Shown here piece after piece: positions 1 to 8,002 of a DNA stretch of 64,000 nt. Both the position numbers and the translations under genes were made by a program. Source of the stretch: an uncultured Azospirillum sp. (GTDB lineage: Bacteria; Pseudomonadota; Alphaproteobacteria; Azospirillales; Azospirillaceae); assembly GCF_946480385.1 (NCBI RefSeq), contig NZ_CAMLJP010000014.1, positions 7,030 to 71,029 on the forward strand, in the 5' to 3' direction. The notes below the pieces were generated by a model. It was not told the origin of the DNA and did no database searches. It saw only the letters and a list, made by a program, of their open reading frames with translations. Each line of letters starts with the position of its first letter. The stretch's first letter is position 1.

Positions 1-902
1 ACACCATCTATTCCCCGCCGTTCGAGAGCCTCTACACCTTCTCGGACAACCCCCGCGACATGTCCAACTGCCGGGACTCGGAGACCTTCTGGCAGCACTA
101 CCGGTTCCTGATCGACGAGTGCTTCCGGATCACCAAACCGGGGCGACTGGTCAGCATTCACTGCATGCAGTTGCCCACCTCCAAGCTGCGTGACGGCTTC
201 ATCGGTCTGCGCGACTTCCGGGGCGAGATCATCAAGGCCCATCAGGAAGCAGGCTTCATCTACCACTCCGAGGTCTGCATTCGTAAGGACCCGGTGGCAG
301 CGATGCAGCGCACCAAAGCCCTGGGTCTCCTGCACAAGCAGATCTGCAAGGACAGCACGCTCTCGCGCATGGCCGTGGCCGACTATGTCGTGACGCTGCG
401 CAAGCCCGGCGACAACGCCGAGCCGGTAGCGGGGCAGTTCGAGGCCTACTACGGCTCCGAGAACGGTCCCCAGGACCCGTTCACGGTGACCGAGATCACC
501 GAAGGCGGGGGCGAGATCCGGCGGCAGGCGTACCCCGGCGACCCGAAGTACAGCATTGCCGTCTGGCAGCGTTATGCCGAGCCCGTGTGGCTCGACATCG
601 CCCAGGGTGATGTGCTGTCCCGCAAGGACGCCCGGGAAGAGGCCGATGAGGCCCACATCGCGCCCCTCCAGCTGACCGTCATCCGCCGGTGCATCGACCT
701 GTGGTCCAACCCCGGTGACACCGTCTTCAGCCCCTTCGCCGGCATCGGCTCGGAGCTTTACGTCGCCATCCAGATGAAGCGCCGCGCCGTCGGCTCGGAG
801 CTGAAGCCCAGCTACTTCCGGCAAGCGGTGAAGACCCTGGCCGAGGAAGAGCGGGTCGCGGCCTTCGGCACCCTCTTCGATCAGGTGGAGACGTCATGGT
901 GA
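1..902 (+). CDS. DNA methyltransferase, 5' truncated
   Basis: Transfers a methyl group from S-adenosylmethionine to DNA, probably cytosine N4 or adenine N6. The reading frame is open from the window edge. The catalytic motif SPPF is encoded at about 15-26, ahead of the first ATG (60), so the gene starts outside the window. The cofactor motif FSPFAGIGSE lies near the C-terminus (about 730-760). The order catalytic motif, target region, cofactor motif is that of beta-class enzymes. As an orphan methylase in the early region it probably protects phage DNA from host restriction or alters regulation. No restriction nuclease is seen beside it. The gene overlaps the next one by 7 bp. Confidence 0.85.
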   Translation, partial: TIYSPPFESLYTFSDNPRDMSNCRDSETFWQHYRFLIDECFRITKPGRLVSIHCMQLPTSKLRDGFIGLRDFRGEIIKAHQEAGFIYHSEVCIRKDPVAAMQRTKALGLLHKQICKDSTLSRMAVADYVVTLRKPGDNAEPVAGQFEAYYGSENGPQDPFTVTEITEGGGEIRRQAYPGDPKYSIAVWQRYAEPVWLDIAQGDVLSRKDAREEADEAHIAPLQLTVIRRCIDLWSNPGDTVFSPFAGIGSELYVAIQMKRRAVGSELKPSYFRQAVKTLAEEERVAAFGTLFDQVETSW

Positions 903-1174
903 CCGCTCCCGCCGCTCCCACGCCGGACGACTTCCTGCCCATCTCCACCGCCCCGCGTGACGGGACGCTGGTGAAGCTGGCCGCCTTCGACGCCAAGGGG
1001 CGGTTGGACGCCTCCGTCAAGATGCGCTGGAAGGCCGATGCCAGGAACCCGCTGTTCCCCGGCGTCGTCGGCTTCTGGGTCACGCCCGACTTCCCCGGCC
1101 CGCACTCCTTCACCTGGAACGAATCCGATCCCGACGCTGCGCCGACCCACTGGCGGCCCGTTCGGACGAACTGA
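896..1174 (+). CDS. Small phage protein, DUF551-like pattern
   Basis: A 92-residue protein of unknown function whose ATG overlaps the end of the methyltransferase gene. The layout PISTAPRDG near the N-terminus and a closing PTHWRPV resembles small phage proteins of the DUF551 type, which pair a 'P-I-x-T-A-P-x-D-G' start with a 'THW-x-P' end. That assignment is from memory of the pattern. It belongs to the tightly packed early operon. Confidence 0.6.
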   Translation: MVTAPAAPTPDDFLPISTAPRDGTLVKLAAFDAKGRLDASVKMRWKADARNPLFPGVVGFWVTPDFPGPHSFTWNESDPDAAPTHWRPVRTN

Positions 1175-1185
1175 GGTATACCGAC

Positions 1186-2466
1186 ATGACGAACACCCAA
1201 CAGCCCCAGGCGCTGGCCGCCACCCCCCTGTCCGACATCCACGGCCCGCTGGCGGGCACCGTTACCGACTTCGCGCCGACCTCCGCTTCCTTCGCGATCC
1301 CGGAGGGCCTCCACCCCTGCACCACCACCCTGGTCCGCGACTTCGCCGAGGCGATGGCGAAGAAGCTCCGCGACTCCGAGATCAAGCACGGCTGGACGGC
1401 CAACTGGATGCGCCAGGACTGGCGCGACGAACTGGCGTCCGAACTGCTCCGCCACGTCCGCAAGGGCGATCCCATCGACGTGGCCGCCTACTGCGCCTTC
1501 GCGTGGTTCCATGGGTGGAGCGTCGCCCCCACCAGCCCGACCGCCCGCATCACTGAAGAGTTCTGCCAGGTCATCCGCGAGATGGTCGGCGTGGCGACCG
1601 GCGAAGATGCGGATCCGGAGTTCGACCGCGAGGCGATGAAGCTGGTGGACAGCTGGCAGCGCCGCCTGCGCGACGCCCGTGCTCCCTACGACCCGTATCA
1701 AGGCATCACCCTCAACCTGTCCGCCACTTCTGGCGGCCAAGTGGCGACTATCATCCCCTACACCGACGAGGATGACCGCCCCGATCCGAACATGGCCGGG
1801 CTGGTGATGATCGCCATCGGCCGGGATGGAGCGCATGACCACGTCCTTGACCGCATTCCGACGAAAGCCGCCGGCGTCATTTGCGAGGCGATCAACCGCG
1901 CCGCGCCGCAGCCGGCCGGTATGGAGGTGATGACCGAGCGACTGCGCCAGATCGACGCCCATCTCGCGGAAGGCTTCATCGCGTGCCCGCGCTGCACCGA
2001 GGAGATCACCACCTCCGACATGGACGTGCGGAGCGACATTGCCGAGTTGATCGACGCGCTGACCGGCCTTCCTCCCGGTCACGTCGTGATCGAGCAGTCC
2101 GAAACCCTCGATGGCCGCATCGCCCAGACCGTCAAGCGCCCCGACGGCACCGATTACGTGCGCGTCCTGCCCGGCGGGGATGATGCGCCGCGTTTGGCCC
2201 TGATCTACCCGGATGATCTGACCCCGGCCCTCATGGAGGCCCTGGGCGTCCCGAACTTCAAGGCCTCCCCCATCGCGCATGCCCTCAGGGATGCGGGCGC
2301 CGATATTCCCCGCAAGAGCGAGGCCGAACAGGCCCACGTCCTCCACTGGTTCGTGAAGCTGGCCCTGCAGCACGGCACCGGCTGGTGGAAGGTTGCCGGC
2401 GACGAGATGCAGAGGATCGCTCTCGACGCCCGCCAGAAGGCCGGTGAGGGCTCCGCCAATGGCTGA
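1186..2466 (+). CDS. Hypothetical early phage protein, 426 aa
   Basis: Function unknown. Residues about 48-105 carry a pattern seen in many phage proteins of unknown role: KKLRDSEIKHGW, then DWRDEL, then GDPIDVAAYCAFAWFHGW. The central part includes a lone CPRC pair (about residues 265-270). No catalytic signature is visible. The last 8 bp overlap the start of the next gene, so the two are probably translationally coupled. Confidence 0.7.
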   Translation: MTNTQQPQALAATPLSDIHGPLAGTVTDFAPTSASFAIPEGLHPCTTTLVRDFAEAMAKKLRDSEIKHGWTANWMRQDWRDELASELLRHVRKGDPIDVAAYCAFAWFHGWSVAPTSPTARITEEFCQVIREMVGVATGEDADPEFDREAMKLVDSWQRRLRDARAPYDPYQGITLNLSATSGGQVATIIPYTDEDDRPDPNMAGLVMIAIGRDGAHDHVLDRIPTKAAGVICEAINRAAPQPAGMEVMTERLRQIDAHLAEGFIACPRCTEEITTSDMDVRSDIAELIDALTGLPPGHVVIEQSETLDGRIAQTVKRPDGTDYVRVLPGGDDAPRLALIYPDDLTPALMEALGVPNFKASPIAHALRDAGADIPRKSEAEQAHVLHWFVKLALQHGTGWWKVAGDEMQRIALDARQKAGEGSANG

Positions 2467-3121
2467 TCACGCCCCCACCACGGACACCCAGGCCCGCGCC
2501 GATCTGATCGCCCAGCTTGACCACTCCGGCATCCCCCAGGCGGTCCAGCACACCCACCAGCGGGACGAGGTGGTGTCCGAGTTCGCCGGCAACCCCCAGG
2601 CCATGGCCTCCGCCATCCTCCAGCTTCGCGCCTCTCTGGCGCTGGCGAGGGCTGCCCACGCCGATCTCCTCCGCAAGGAAGGAGAGTTCGGCGGGATGTC
2701 CTGTCAGCCGGATCTGCCGGCCGACGCCGATGACGCTGACCGGATCGCCCGGACGGTCTGCAATGCCATCAGCGTGGTGTTCGTCGGTTTCACCCAGGAA
2801 CGCCGTCGCGGCCTCGAGTCTCAGGCGGCTGGTTACATCCGTGCGGCTCTGGCGCGCTCCCGAACCGCTCCGGACAAGCCCGCCACTCCTCCGGCCGTGA
2901 CGCGCGCCACGTGTGAGGATGCCTGCGAGGCGGCCCGGCTTAACGGGGTCTCCATGAGCATGGAGCAGGCCTCCGCGATCCTCTGTAGCGCCCTCTCCGT
3001 CGATCACGCCCCCGACGCCCCTCATCCCTGCGCCCACCTCCTTGGCTCCTGTGCTGGCTGCTGCGGCGAAGGTGTGTGCGGTCTCCCGCCCATCCTGGTC
3101 GATGGAGGGTCTCAGGGATGA
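2459..3121 (+). CDS. Hypothetical early phage protein, 220 aa
   Basis: Function unknown. The ATG at 2459 was chosen because it overlaps the upstream stop in the ATG-TGA style used throughout this operon; an upstream in-frame ATG (2393) would lie deep in the preceding gene. The protein is Ala-rich and probably helical. Its last 50 residues are Cys-rich (CEDACE, CSALS, CAHLLGSCAGCCGEGVC), which could bind metal. No known domain is recognised. Confidence 0.6.
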   Translation: MADHAPTTDTQARADLIAQLDHSGIPQAVQHTHQRDEVVSEFAGNPQAMASAILQLRASLALARAAHADLLRKEGEFGGMSCQPDLPADADDADRIARTVCNAISVVFVGFTQERRRGLESQAAGYIRAALARSRTAPDKPATPPAVTRATCEDACEAARLNGVSMSMEQASAILCSALSVDHAPDAPHPCAHLLGSCAGCCGEGVCGLPPILVDGGSQG

Positions 3122-3372
3122 CCAGCCACACCAACGCCCCTCCGCATTACATCGCCGGCACCTGCACGGTCTGCGGCGCCAAGACCTACACCCAGGCTGA
3201 GAAGCTCTGCCAAGTCACCCGCGATTGCACCGACGAATACGAGTGCCTGGGCGGTGCAGTGGATGACTGCCTCGCCCCGGCCGACGGTCGCCTCTACTTC
3301 CCGAACCCCGCGTTCACCGCCTGGGAAGACGCCCGGATCGACGCGCTGATGCGGAAGGATGGGCGGTCATGA
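3118..3372 (+). CDS. Cys-rich small phage protein
   Basis: An 84-residue protein of unknown function. The ATG at 3118 overlaps the upstream stop. It has a CTVCG pair near the N-terminus followed by further cysteines (CQVTRDC, YECLG, DDC), suggesting a small zinc-binding fold. It overlaps the next gene by 4 bp. Confidence 0.55.
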   Translation: MTSHTNAPPHYIAGTCTVCGAKTYTQAEKLCQVTRDCTDEYECLGGAVDDCLAPADGRLYFPNPAFTAWEDARIDALMRKDGRS

Positions 3373-3872
3373 CCCGAGACGAAGCCCGCGCCCTCTGGGC
3401 CTCCAGCGGCCTGGACTATCGCGTCCTGACCCACGAGCTGCTCCACCGCCTCATCAGCCTGATCGACGCCGAATTGGTGGCGACCGACCTGATCCGTGGC
3501 TACCGAATGAACCGCACCCTCAGCCTCCGCCACAAGGCCGGCAAGCCCATCCAGGCGGAGCTGCGCTGCCGCGCCTTCTACTTCCGCAGCCGGGAGGCGG
3601 TGACCTTCCAGTCCGACGGCTGGATCGGCTTCTGTGGCTGGGCATCGGACGAGAACGCCGCACCCATCCTGGAGGGGTTCAGGAAGTGGGTTGTCAGCCT
3701 CGTTCGGGATGGGATGGACACCCAGGCTGTGGAGCGGGATCGCTCCATCCTGGATCAGGCGATTCAGATCGTGGAGCGGGCTGAGGCTGCATCCGAGTGG
3801 CGCGGCTACTTCAACGTGCTGGCATCGCTCCGCGCCCTCGGCTCCACCCTGAACGACGGGAGGGGTGGATGA
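3369..3872 (+). CDS. Hypothetical early phage protein, 167 aa
   Basis: Function unknown. It reads from an ATG that overlaps the previous stop and itself overlaps the next gene by 4 bp. The N-terminal 50 residues look helical; a central part (LRCRAFYFRSREAVTFQSDGW) looks like beta strands. No membrane segment, signal peptide or catalytic motif is seen. Confidence 0.6.
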   Translation: MTRDEARALWASSGLDYRVLTHELLHRLISLIDAELVATDLIRGYRMNRTLSLRHKAGKPIQAELRCRAFYFRSREAVTFQSDGWIGFCGWASDENAAPILEGFRKWVVSLVRDGMDTQAVERDRSILDQAIQIVERAEAASEWRGYFNVLASLRALGSTLNDGRGG

Positions 3873-4102
3873 CCCCCTCCGATCCCGAACGGAAGATCAT
3901 CATCGGCGCCCTGGGCCTCCTCTACTCGGACAAGCCCTATCGGAACCACTACCGCGCCCCCGAATGCGGCCCCATCCGCGAGCTGTGCATCGACATGGCT
4001 CAACGCAGCCTTCTGGAGCGCGCCACACCCTCGTCCGACTGGTTCTATGTCACCGCCCAAGGCGCTGGCGCGGTCGGTCACACCCTGCCGAAGGAGGCAT
4101 AG
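3869..4102 (+). CDS. Hypothetical early phage protein, 77 aa
   Basis: Function unknown. The ATG at 3869 sits in the TGG-ATG-A junction with the upstream stop and gives a 77-residue product starting MTPSDPERKIII. An in-frame ATG at 3797 is rejected because it lies inside the previous gene. Three bases separate it from the next gene. Confidence 0.55.
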   Translation: MTPSDPERKIIIGALGLLYSDKPYRNHYRAPECGPIRELCIDMAQRSLLERATPSSDWFYVTAQGAGAVGHTLPKEA

Positions 4103-4105
4103 GGA

Positions 4106-4555
4106 ATGAACCTCCGCATCCTGAAGAAGCTGTCGAAGAAGGCCGCCCCGCTGCTGGCGCACTTCGACATCGGCCCGGACGACCTGTTCCTGGCCGAACC
4201 CCACGAATGCCACACCGGCTTGATCTTGGAAGGGTCTCGCAAGGACCGTTGGCATCGCCTCGCTACCCGCTTCGGTGACGCCCCCTACGCCCCGCTGAAG
4301 GGCACGCCCATGGTCCGTCGCATGTCCGGCGGCGAAGAGACGGAATGGGACGCCCGCACCGCACTGGAGGAGCTGGCGGAGTGCATCCGCTGGTCCGACA
4401 AGCCGGCGACCATGACCGACGCCGAATGGGCGCTGGCGCAGCGGATCACCCGCACTACGCCCGTCACCCAGGACGAGATCGACGAGATGCTGGACGACAT
4501 GGACGACGAGGCCCCTTGCGACTTCGACCTGATGGACGAGGAGCTGGCGCTATGA
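4106..4555 (+). CDS. Hypothetical acidic phage protein, 149 aa
   Basis: Function unknown. The N-terminus is basic ([14 protein letters not shown]). The C-terminal 45 residues are strongly acidic ([15 protein letters not shown] and onward). An acidic tail of this kind is seen in DNA-mimic and protein-binding phage proteins, but nothing here proves such a role. The stop overlaps the start of the GapR-like gene. Confidence 0.6.
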   Translation: MNLRILKKLSKKAAPLLAHFDIGPDDLFLAEPHECHTGLILEGSRKDRWHRLATRFGDAPYAPLKGTPMVRRMSGGEETEWDARTALEELAECIRWSDKPATMTDAEWALAQRITRTTPVTQDEIDEMLDDMDDEAPCDFDLMDEELAL

Positions 4556-4833
4556 CCGGCATGGGGCACAATTCCGGTGGCGCTGGCGCGGATGTCGGCG
4601 GCATCGCGGCGGATCGCCTGAAGTCCTTTGTCGAGCGCATCGAGCGTCTCGAAGAGGAAAAGCGCGGTCTGCAGGAAGACATCAAGGAAGTCTACGCCGA
4701 GGCGAAGGGCACCGGTTTCGATACCAAGATCATCCGGCAGATCATCCGCCTGCGGAAGATGGACAAGGCCGACCGCCAGGAGCAGGAAGCCATACTCGAA
4801 CTCTATAAGGAAGCGTTGGGGATGGTGGACTGA
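4552..4833 (+). CDS. GapR-like DNA-binding protein (DUF2312)
   Basis: A 93-residue protein of the GapR/UPF0335 family. The family's Caulobacter member is a nucleoid protein that clamps overtwisted, AT-rich DNA ahead of forks and RNA polymerase. The match rests on the N-terminal MGHNSG element, a long charged coiled coil (about residues 22-52: [19 protein letters not shown]), the [20 protein letters not shown] core, and the length. The ATG overlaps the upstream stop (ATGA). Its place just before the HTH and replication genes suggests a role in phage replication or control. Confidence 0.85.
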   Translation: MTGMGHNSGGAGADVGGIAADRLKSFVERIERLEEEKRGLQEDIKEVYAEAKGTGFDTKIIRQIIRLRKMDKADRQEQEAILELYKEALGMVD

Positions 4834-5123
4834 TGACCACCAACCCTATGAGCGACTGGAGCCAACTGCGCAAAACGCTCTCCCGGCGCCGCGAAGCCAT
4901 GGGGTTGCGGCAGTCGGACGTCGCTGAGCGCGGAGGGTTTGGGCTGCGATCCCTGGAACGGTGGGAGGGCGGCGACGCTGAGCCGCATGCCCTCAACCTG
5001 TTCCTGTGGTGCTCCGTCCTCGGCGTTCGCCTCACCCCCGTTATGACCAACACCCTGGCGGCTGGGCTGCAAGAGCCCACACCGCCGGTCAGTGGGCGTG
5101 TTCTCGCGCCCGAGGGGGCCTGA
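4833..5123 (+). CDS. XRE-type helix-turn-helix regulator
   Basis: A 96-residue protein with a Cro/CI-type HTH at about residues 10-65: LRKTLSRRREAMGLRQSDVA, GFGLRSLERWEGG, and a downstream helix. It overlaps the previous and following genes by a single base each, so it is co-translated with the replication block. It probably controls early phage promoters. Its operator is not identified. Confidence 0.75.
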   Translation: MTTNPMSDWSQLRKTLSRRREAMGLRQSDVAERGGFGLRSLERWEGGDAEPHALNLFLWCSVLGVRLTPVMTNTLAAGLQEPTPPVSGRVLAPEGA

Positions 5124-6412
5124 TGGCCCGCATCCGCTCGTGCTTTCCGGGGCAATGGACCGACGAGGACTTCGTCGAGTGCAGCCCCTTGGCCCGCCTG
5201 CTGGTGATCGGACTTCGCAATGAGGCTGATGACCAGGGCGTTTTCGAATGGAAGCCGCGCGCTCTGAAGATGCGCCTGCTGCCGGCCGACGACATCAATG
5301 TCAGCGACCTGCTGGAGGAGCTGGCCGCCCATCGGCAGGTCATGCCCTACGAGGTCGACGGCAAGGCCTATGGCGCGATCCGCAACTTCGTGCTCTGGCA
5401 GCGCCCGAAGAAGCCCAAGGCGATCCACCCCGTTACCCCAGAGGTTCGGGAATGGGTCGGAATGAACAAGCGGTCAGCCCCGTCCGGTTCCGGTCCGGTG
5501 GATGACCAAGGCGGAGCCGGTGCGGAACCGGACGGCGATGAAGATGGCGCGGCTTCGGAAGCCGTCCCGGACCAATCCGGAACCGACGCCGCGTCAACTG
5601 CGTCGAGTTCCGAACCGGTTCCCCACCAGTCACCCACCGATACGGAACCGGTACGGATTTCGTCGTTCAGAGGTAGGAGGGAGGAGGTAGGAGGTAGGAG
5701 GGAGGAGGATCTAGGTTCTGGAGTCGATGAATCATCGGCTGGCGGTAACGCGGGCGCGAGCGGAAGCGATCCGACCGCCGCCGCCATCGTTCAGAATTTC
5801 GGCCCTGAAGCCGTGGATGCCGTGTTCGTGCTGGTGGAGAAGGGCGTCGAGAACTGGTTCGACGTCACACGGCATGAGCGATCCCCCAGGGATGCCCGGA
5901 TCATTCGCGACTGGTTGGCGGCGACCGAATCCGCTGGACTGAACGCTCCGGATGCCCTGGCGCTGATCGGCGAGGTGGTGGACTTCCAGCTCAAGCGGCT
6001 GTCCGAGAAGCCGCGTCAGTCGGCGCCGTTCTCGCTCGGCATGCTCCAGAAGGACATCGACCGCGCAATCGACAAAACCAGTCGCAAGCCGCCACAAGTG
6101 GCGGATGGGCCGAAGGCGACCATCGAGGATCGCGCCCCCGCCCCCTACGACAAGCGGTTCACGATGGTGCAGTGGGCAAGCTGGATCAAGCCGTGCGCTG
6201 TCACCGTGGCCGACCGCCGGGCCGTCATCGTGGCGCCCGCCGCCCTGACCGCTGACCGGCTCCGCCAGCATCACGACCACGACCTGCGGGAATGCCTTGG
6301 GGTCGATGAGATCGATTTCCAGATTGCACCCCGCGTCAAACCCGGCAAAGGAGGCGGCGCTTCCGCTGCCATCATCCCCCATCCCGCGACCGTCGCGGAG
6401 GTTTCGAAATGA
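5123..6412 (+). CDS. Phage replication initiator / replisome organizer
   Basis: A 429-residue protein. The N-terminal 100 residues (IRSCFPGQWTDEDF, NEADDQGVFEWKPRALK, FVLWQRPKKPK) match the DNA-binding domain of phage replisome-organizer proteins. A low-complexity acidic linker follows (about 115-205), then a helical C-terminal part. The linker DNA carries clustered CGGAACCGG repeats and a 21-bp purine-rich tandem repeat. Lambda O is organised similarly, with the origin inside the initiator gene. The ATG at 5123 abuts the upstream stop; an in-frame ATG at 5006 would overlap the HTH gene by over 100 bp. Confidence 0.75.
   Translation: MARIRSCFPGQWTDEDFVECSPLARLLVIGLRNEADDQGVFEWKPRALKMRLLPADDINVSDLLEELAAHRQVMPYEVDGKAYGAIRNFVLWQRPKKPKAIHPVTPEVREWVGMNKRSAPSGSGPVDDQGGAGAEPDGDEDGAASEAVPDQSGTDAASTASSSEPVPHQSPTDTEPVRISSFRGRREEVGGRREEDLGSGVDESSAGGNAGASGSDPTAAAIVQNFGPEAVDAVFVLVEKGVENWFDVTRHERSPRDARIIRDWLAATESAGLNAPDALALIGEVVDFQLKRLSEKPRQSAPFSLGMLQKDIDRAIDKTSRKPPQVADGPKATIEDRAPAPYDKRFTMVQWASWIKPCAVTVADRRAVIVAPAALTADRLRQHHDHDLRECLGVDEIDFQIAPRVKPGKGGGASAAIIPHPATVAEVSK
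5484..5651 (+). repeat. Iteron-like CGGAACCGG cluster, candidate phage origin
   Basis: Six copies of a 9-mer lie in 168 bp inside the replication gene. Exact copies are at 5484-5492 (reverse), 5523-5531 and 5643-5651. Single-mismatch copies are at 5512-5520, 5578-5586 and 5610-5618. They fall in the linker between the DNA-binding and C-terminal domains. Phage initiators often bind such iterons in their own gene. Part of the repetition could instead come from a repeated peptide (EPV/EPD). Confidence 0.55.
5670..5707 (+). repeat. Tandem 21-bp purine-rich direct repeat
   Basis: The 17-mer GAGGTAGGAGGGAGGAG occurs at 5670-5686 and again at 5691-5707, separated by GTAG. The + strand here is almost pure purine with many GG steps, so it could form a G-quadruplex or triplex. 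It lies immediately 3' of the iteron-like cluster and may be part of the same origin. Confidence 0.8.
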
Positions 6413-7380
6413 ACCAATCCCCCGCTCCCGCTCCGCAAGCCGCAGAGCCCGACGCGCCGGTCAGCGTGCCAGTCGTCTTGACCCTAACCGTTCCCGCCCG
6501 CCGTCGGACCGATCTGCCGGATGTCTACACCGCCGAAATCGAGCAGTCGGGCAAGCTCCTGGCTCGACGCCACTTCCGGAGGGCCGATGACGGCAAAGGC
6601 ATGGAGGACGTGACCGAACTGGTGACGGAGGTGCTCCTCAGCCGGAAGCGCGCCGCCACCTCCGCCAGCCAGCTTGTGCGCGCCGAGGCAGCCCTCACGG
6701 CAGCCAGCAAGACACCCCGCCAGCATCGCGAGGCCCATGGCGGACTGGTGGACGAGGAGACCATGGCCGGTGGCCGGACCCGGTCCCGCGCCCTCACGGC
6801 CCTCGGCACGATCCGGCAGCGCGACCTGTTGACCACGCGGCAGTGGGAGGCCGGCGACCGGCTGGCCCAGGATGCCAAGATCATCGCCGGGGCGAGGGAG
6901 GCGAAAGACGACGTCGCGTGCGACGGTGGCGGCACCCGTGATTGGGAGGACTTCGCCATCGCAGCGAGCCGCCGCCTTAACCTCGCTCGCGAGGTGTGCC
7001 AGTCCATGGCGTGGTACGAAGGGGTTTCGCCATGGGTGCTTGTCGAGCGCGTGGTTCTCCAGGACCAAGCTCTCACCGACGCCGTCGGCAGCAAGGCGCA
7101 GTCCGTAGTGCGGCGAGGCAAGGTCGCTCTCCGGATCGGGCTGGATGCGGTTGGGGATGCCTACGGGTTACCCGCAGCGGTCACTCGCACGAACGTCCTG
7201 CGCGACGGGATACCGGTGCCCATGACGGTAACGGAAGACCTGGACGGGAAGGATCGGCAGGAGGAGCTGCGGCGTGTGTGGCGTTCCATCATGCTCGATG
7301 GGAAGCCATGGGTTGCCACGGGCGAGACCATGTCGGACCTGTACGAGGTAGCCAAGAAACGACTTAAATCGTCTGGCTAA
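6409..7380 (+). CDS. DUF6456-like protein, possible late-gene regulator
   Basis: A 323-residue protein starting at an ATGA overlap with the replication gene. The C-terminal half reads RQWEAGDRLAQDAKI, then CQSMAWYEGVSPWVLVERVV, then KVALRIGLDAVGDAYGL. This recalls the DUF6456 pattern of alphaproteobacterial regulators, ending in a predicted HTH. It is the last early gene and lies directly before the putative late promoter and leader terminator, the position of antiterminator Q in lambdoid phages. The regulatory role is inferred from position. Confidence 0.5.
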   Translation: MNQSPAPAPQAAEPDAPVSVPVVLTLTVPARRRTDLPDVYTAEIEQSGKLLARRHFRRADDGKGMEDVTELVTEVLLSRKRAATSASQLVRAEAALTAASKTPRQHREAHGGLVDEETMAGGRTRSRALTALGTIRQRDLLTTRQWEAGDRLAQDAKIIAGAREAKDDVACDGGGTRDWEDFAIAASRRLNLAREVCQSMAWYEGVSPWVLVERVVLQDQALTDAVGSKAQSVVRRGKVALRIGLDAVGDAYGLPAAVTRTNVLRDGIPVPMTVTEDLDGKDRQEELRRVWRSIMLDGKPWVATGETMSDLYEVAKKRLKSSG

Positions 7381-7390
7381 CACTTTGGCG

Positions 7391-7418
7391 TTGACGCGGA
7401 TACGACATCGTGTATTTT
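7391..7418 (+). promoter_or_regulatory. Putative phage late promoter
   Basis: A TTGACG -35 element (7391-7396), a 16-bp spacer and a TATTTT -10 element (7413-7418) lie just after the last early gene and before the late block. Transcription would start near 7425, upstream of the leader terminator at 7470. Confidence 0.5.
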
Positions 7419-7467
7419 TCGATAGTCCCGACGCAGTGGGGCAAGTCACCCTGACGCGATGTCGTAT
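7400..7467. promoter_or_regulatory. Inverted repeat flanking the late leader (ATACGACATCG)
   Basis: ATACGACATCG at 7400-7410, inside the promoter spacer, is repeated as the exact complement CGATGTCGTAT at 7457-7467, just before the terminator. The same ACGACA/TGTCGT half-site recurs in inverted pairs at 40109-40146. It may be an operator for a phage regulator or a long-range RNA pairing. Confidence 0.5.
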
Positions 7468-7469
7468 TC

Positions 7470-7498
7470 AACCCGCCCGGTCTTCCGCGGCGGGTTTT
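7470..7498 (+). terminator. Leader terminator before the late genes
   Basis: AACCCGCC (7470-7477) pairs with GGCGGGTT (7489-7496) around an 11-base loop, and the 3' arm runs into TTTT. With the promoter at 7391 it would give an RNA of about 75 nt unless transcription reads through. Confidence 0.65.
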
Positions 7499-7520
7499 GT
7501 CATTTTGGGGATCGCTGCAC

Positions 7521-7820
7521 ATGGAAAATCTGCCTTTGCCGATCCCCGATGTCGGGGAAACGCTGACCCGTATCTCCATCCTGTCCCCCGCCGCCCAGGT
7601 CGCGGCAGTCATCGGCATCGCCTGCATTGCGGTCGCCTGGATCTGGACGCGCCGCCCGCAGCCCGGCCCAGGCAACGAGACGTTCCAGCTCGTCATCGCC
7701 TCGATGACGGAGCAGGCGAAGGCCACCAACGCCCTGGCTGAGCAAGTTGAGCGGCTCGTGGAGCAGAACGCCGTCATCATCGCTCGCCCGCCGGTCGGCA
7801 GCTTGGAACGGATGAGCTGA
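7521..7820 (+). CDS. Small single-pass membrane protein
   Basis: A 99-residue protein, function unknown. One membrane segment (AAQVAAVIGIACIAVAWIW, about residues 23-41) is followed by a basic patch (TRRP) and a helical, probably coiled-coil tail (MTEQAKATNALAEQVERLVE). It is the first gene after the late promoter. The topology would suit a holin or phage membrane anchor, but the lysis cassette is far away at 34-36 kb. The ATG at 7521 is preferred to a TTG at 7497 that overlaps the terminator. Confidence 0.6.
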   Translation: MENLPLPIPDVGETLTRISILSPAAQVAAVIGIACIAVAWIWTRRPQPGPGNETFQLVIASMTEQAKATNALAEQVERLVEQNAVIIARPPVGSLERMS

Positions 7821-7822
7821 CC

Positions 7823-8002
7823 ATGGATCGCAAGTCCCTCTCGCAGTCCATGGCTGACGCCGCGGACCTGATCGACTGCGTTGCCCAGCGCGAGGCCTAT
7901 CGCCGCGCCACCGAGCTGATTGGGCCGGCTCTGGAGCGCATCGACGGTCGCATGCCGGCCGGTGGGCTGGATGGAATCGCGGCGGATCAGACGGACCGCT
8001 GA
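7823..8002 (+). CDS. Small phage protein, 59 aa
   Basis: A short helical protein (MDRKSLSQSMADAADLIDCV at the start) between the membrane protein and the HNH gene. Its TGA overlaps the HNH start codon by one base, and the frame has coding-like third positions. Function unknown. Confidence 0.5.
   Translation: MDRKSLSQSMADAADLIDCVAQREAYRRATELIGPALERIDGRMPAGGLDGIAADQTDR

Noticed and set aside
727..2373. Long 548-residue minus-strand frame
   Set aside because: It covers three compact + strand early genes with overlapping starts and stops; long antisense frames are expected in GC-rich DNA and the peptide is Gly/Arg/His-rich without domains.
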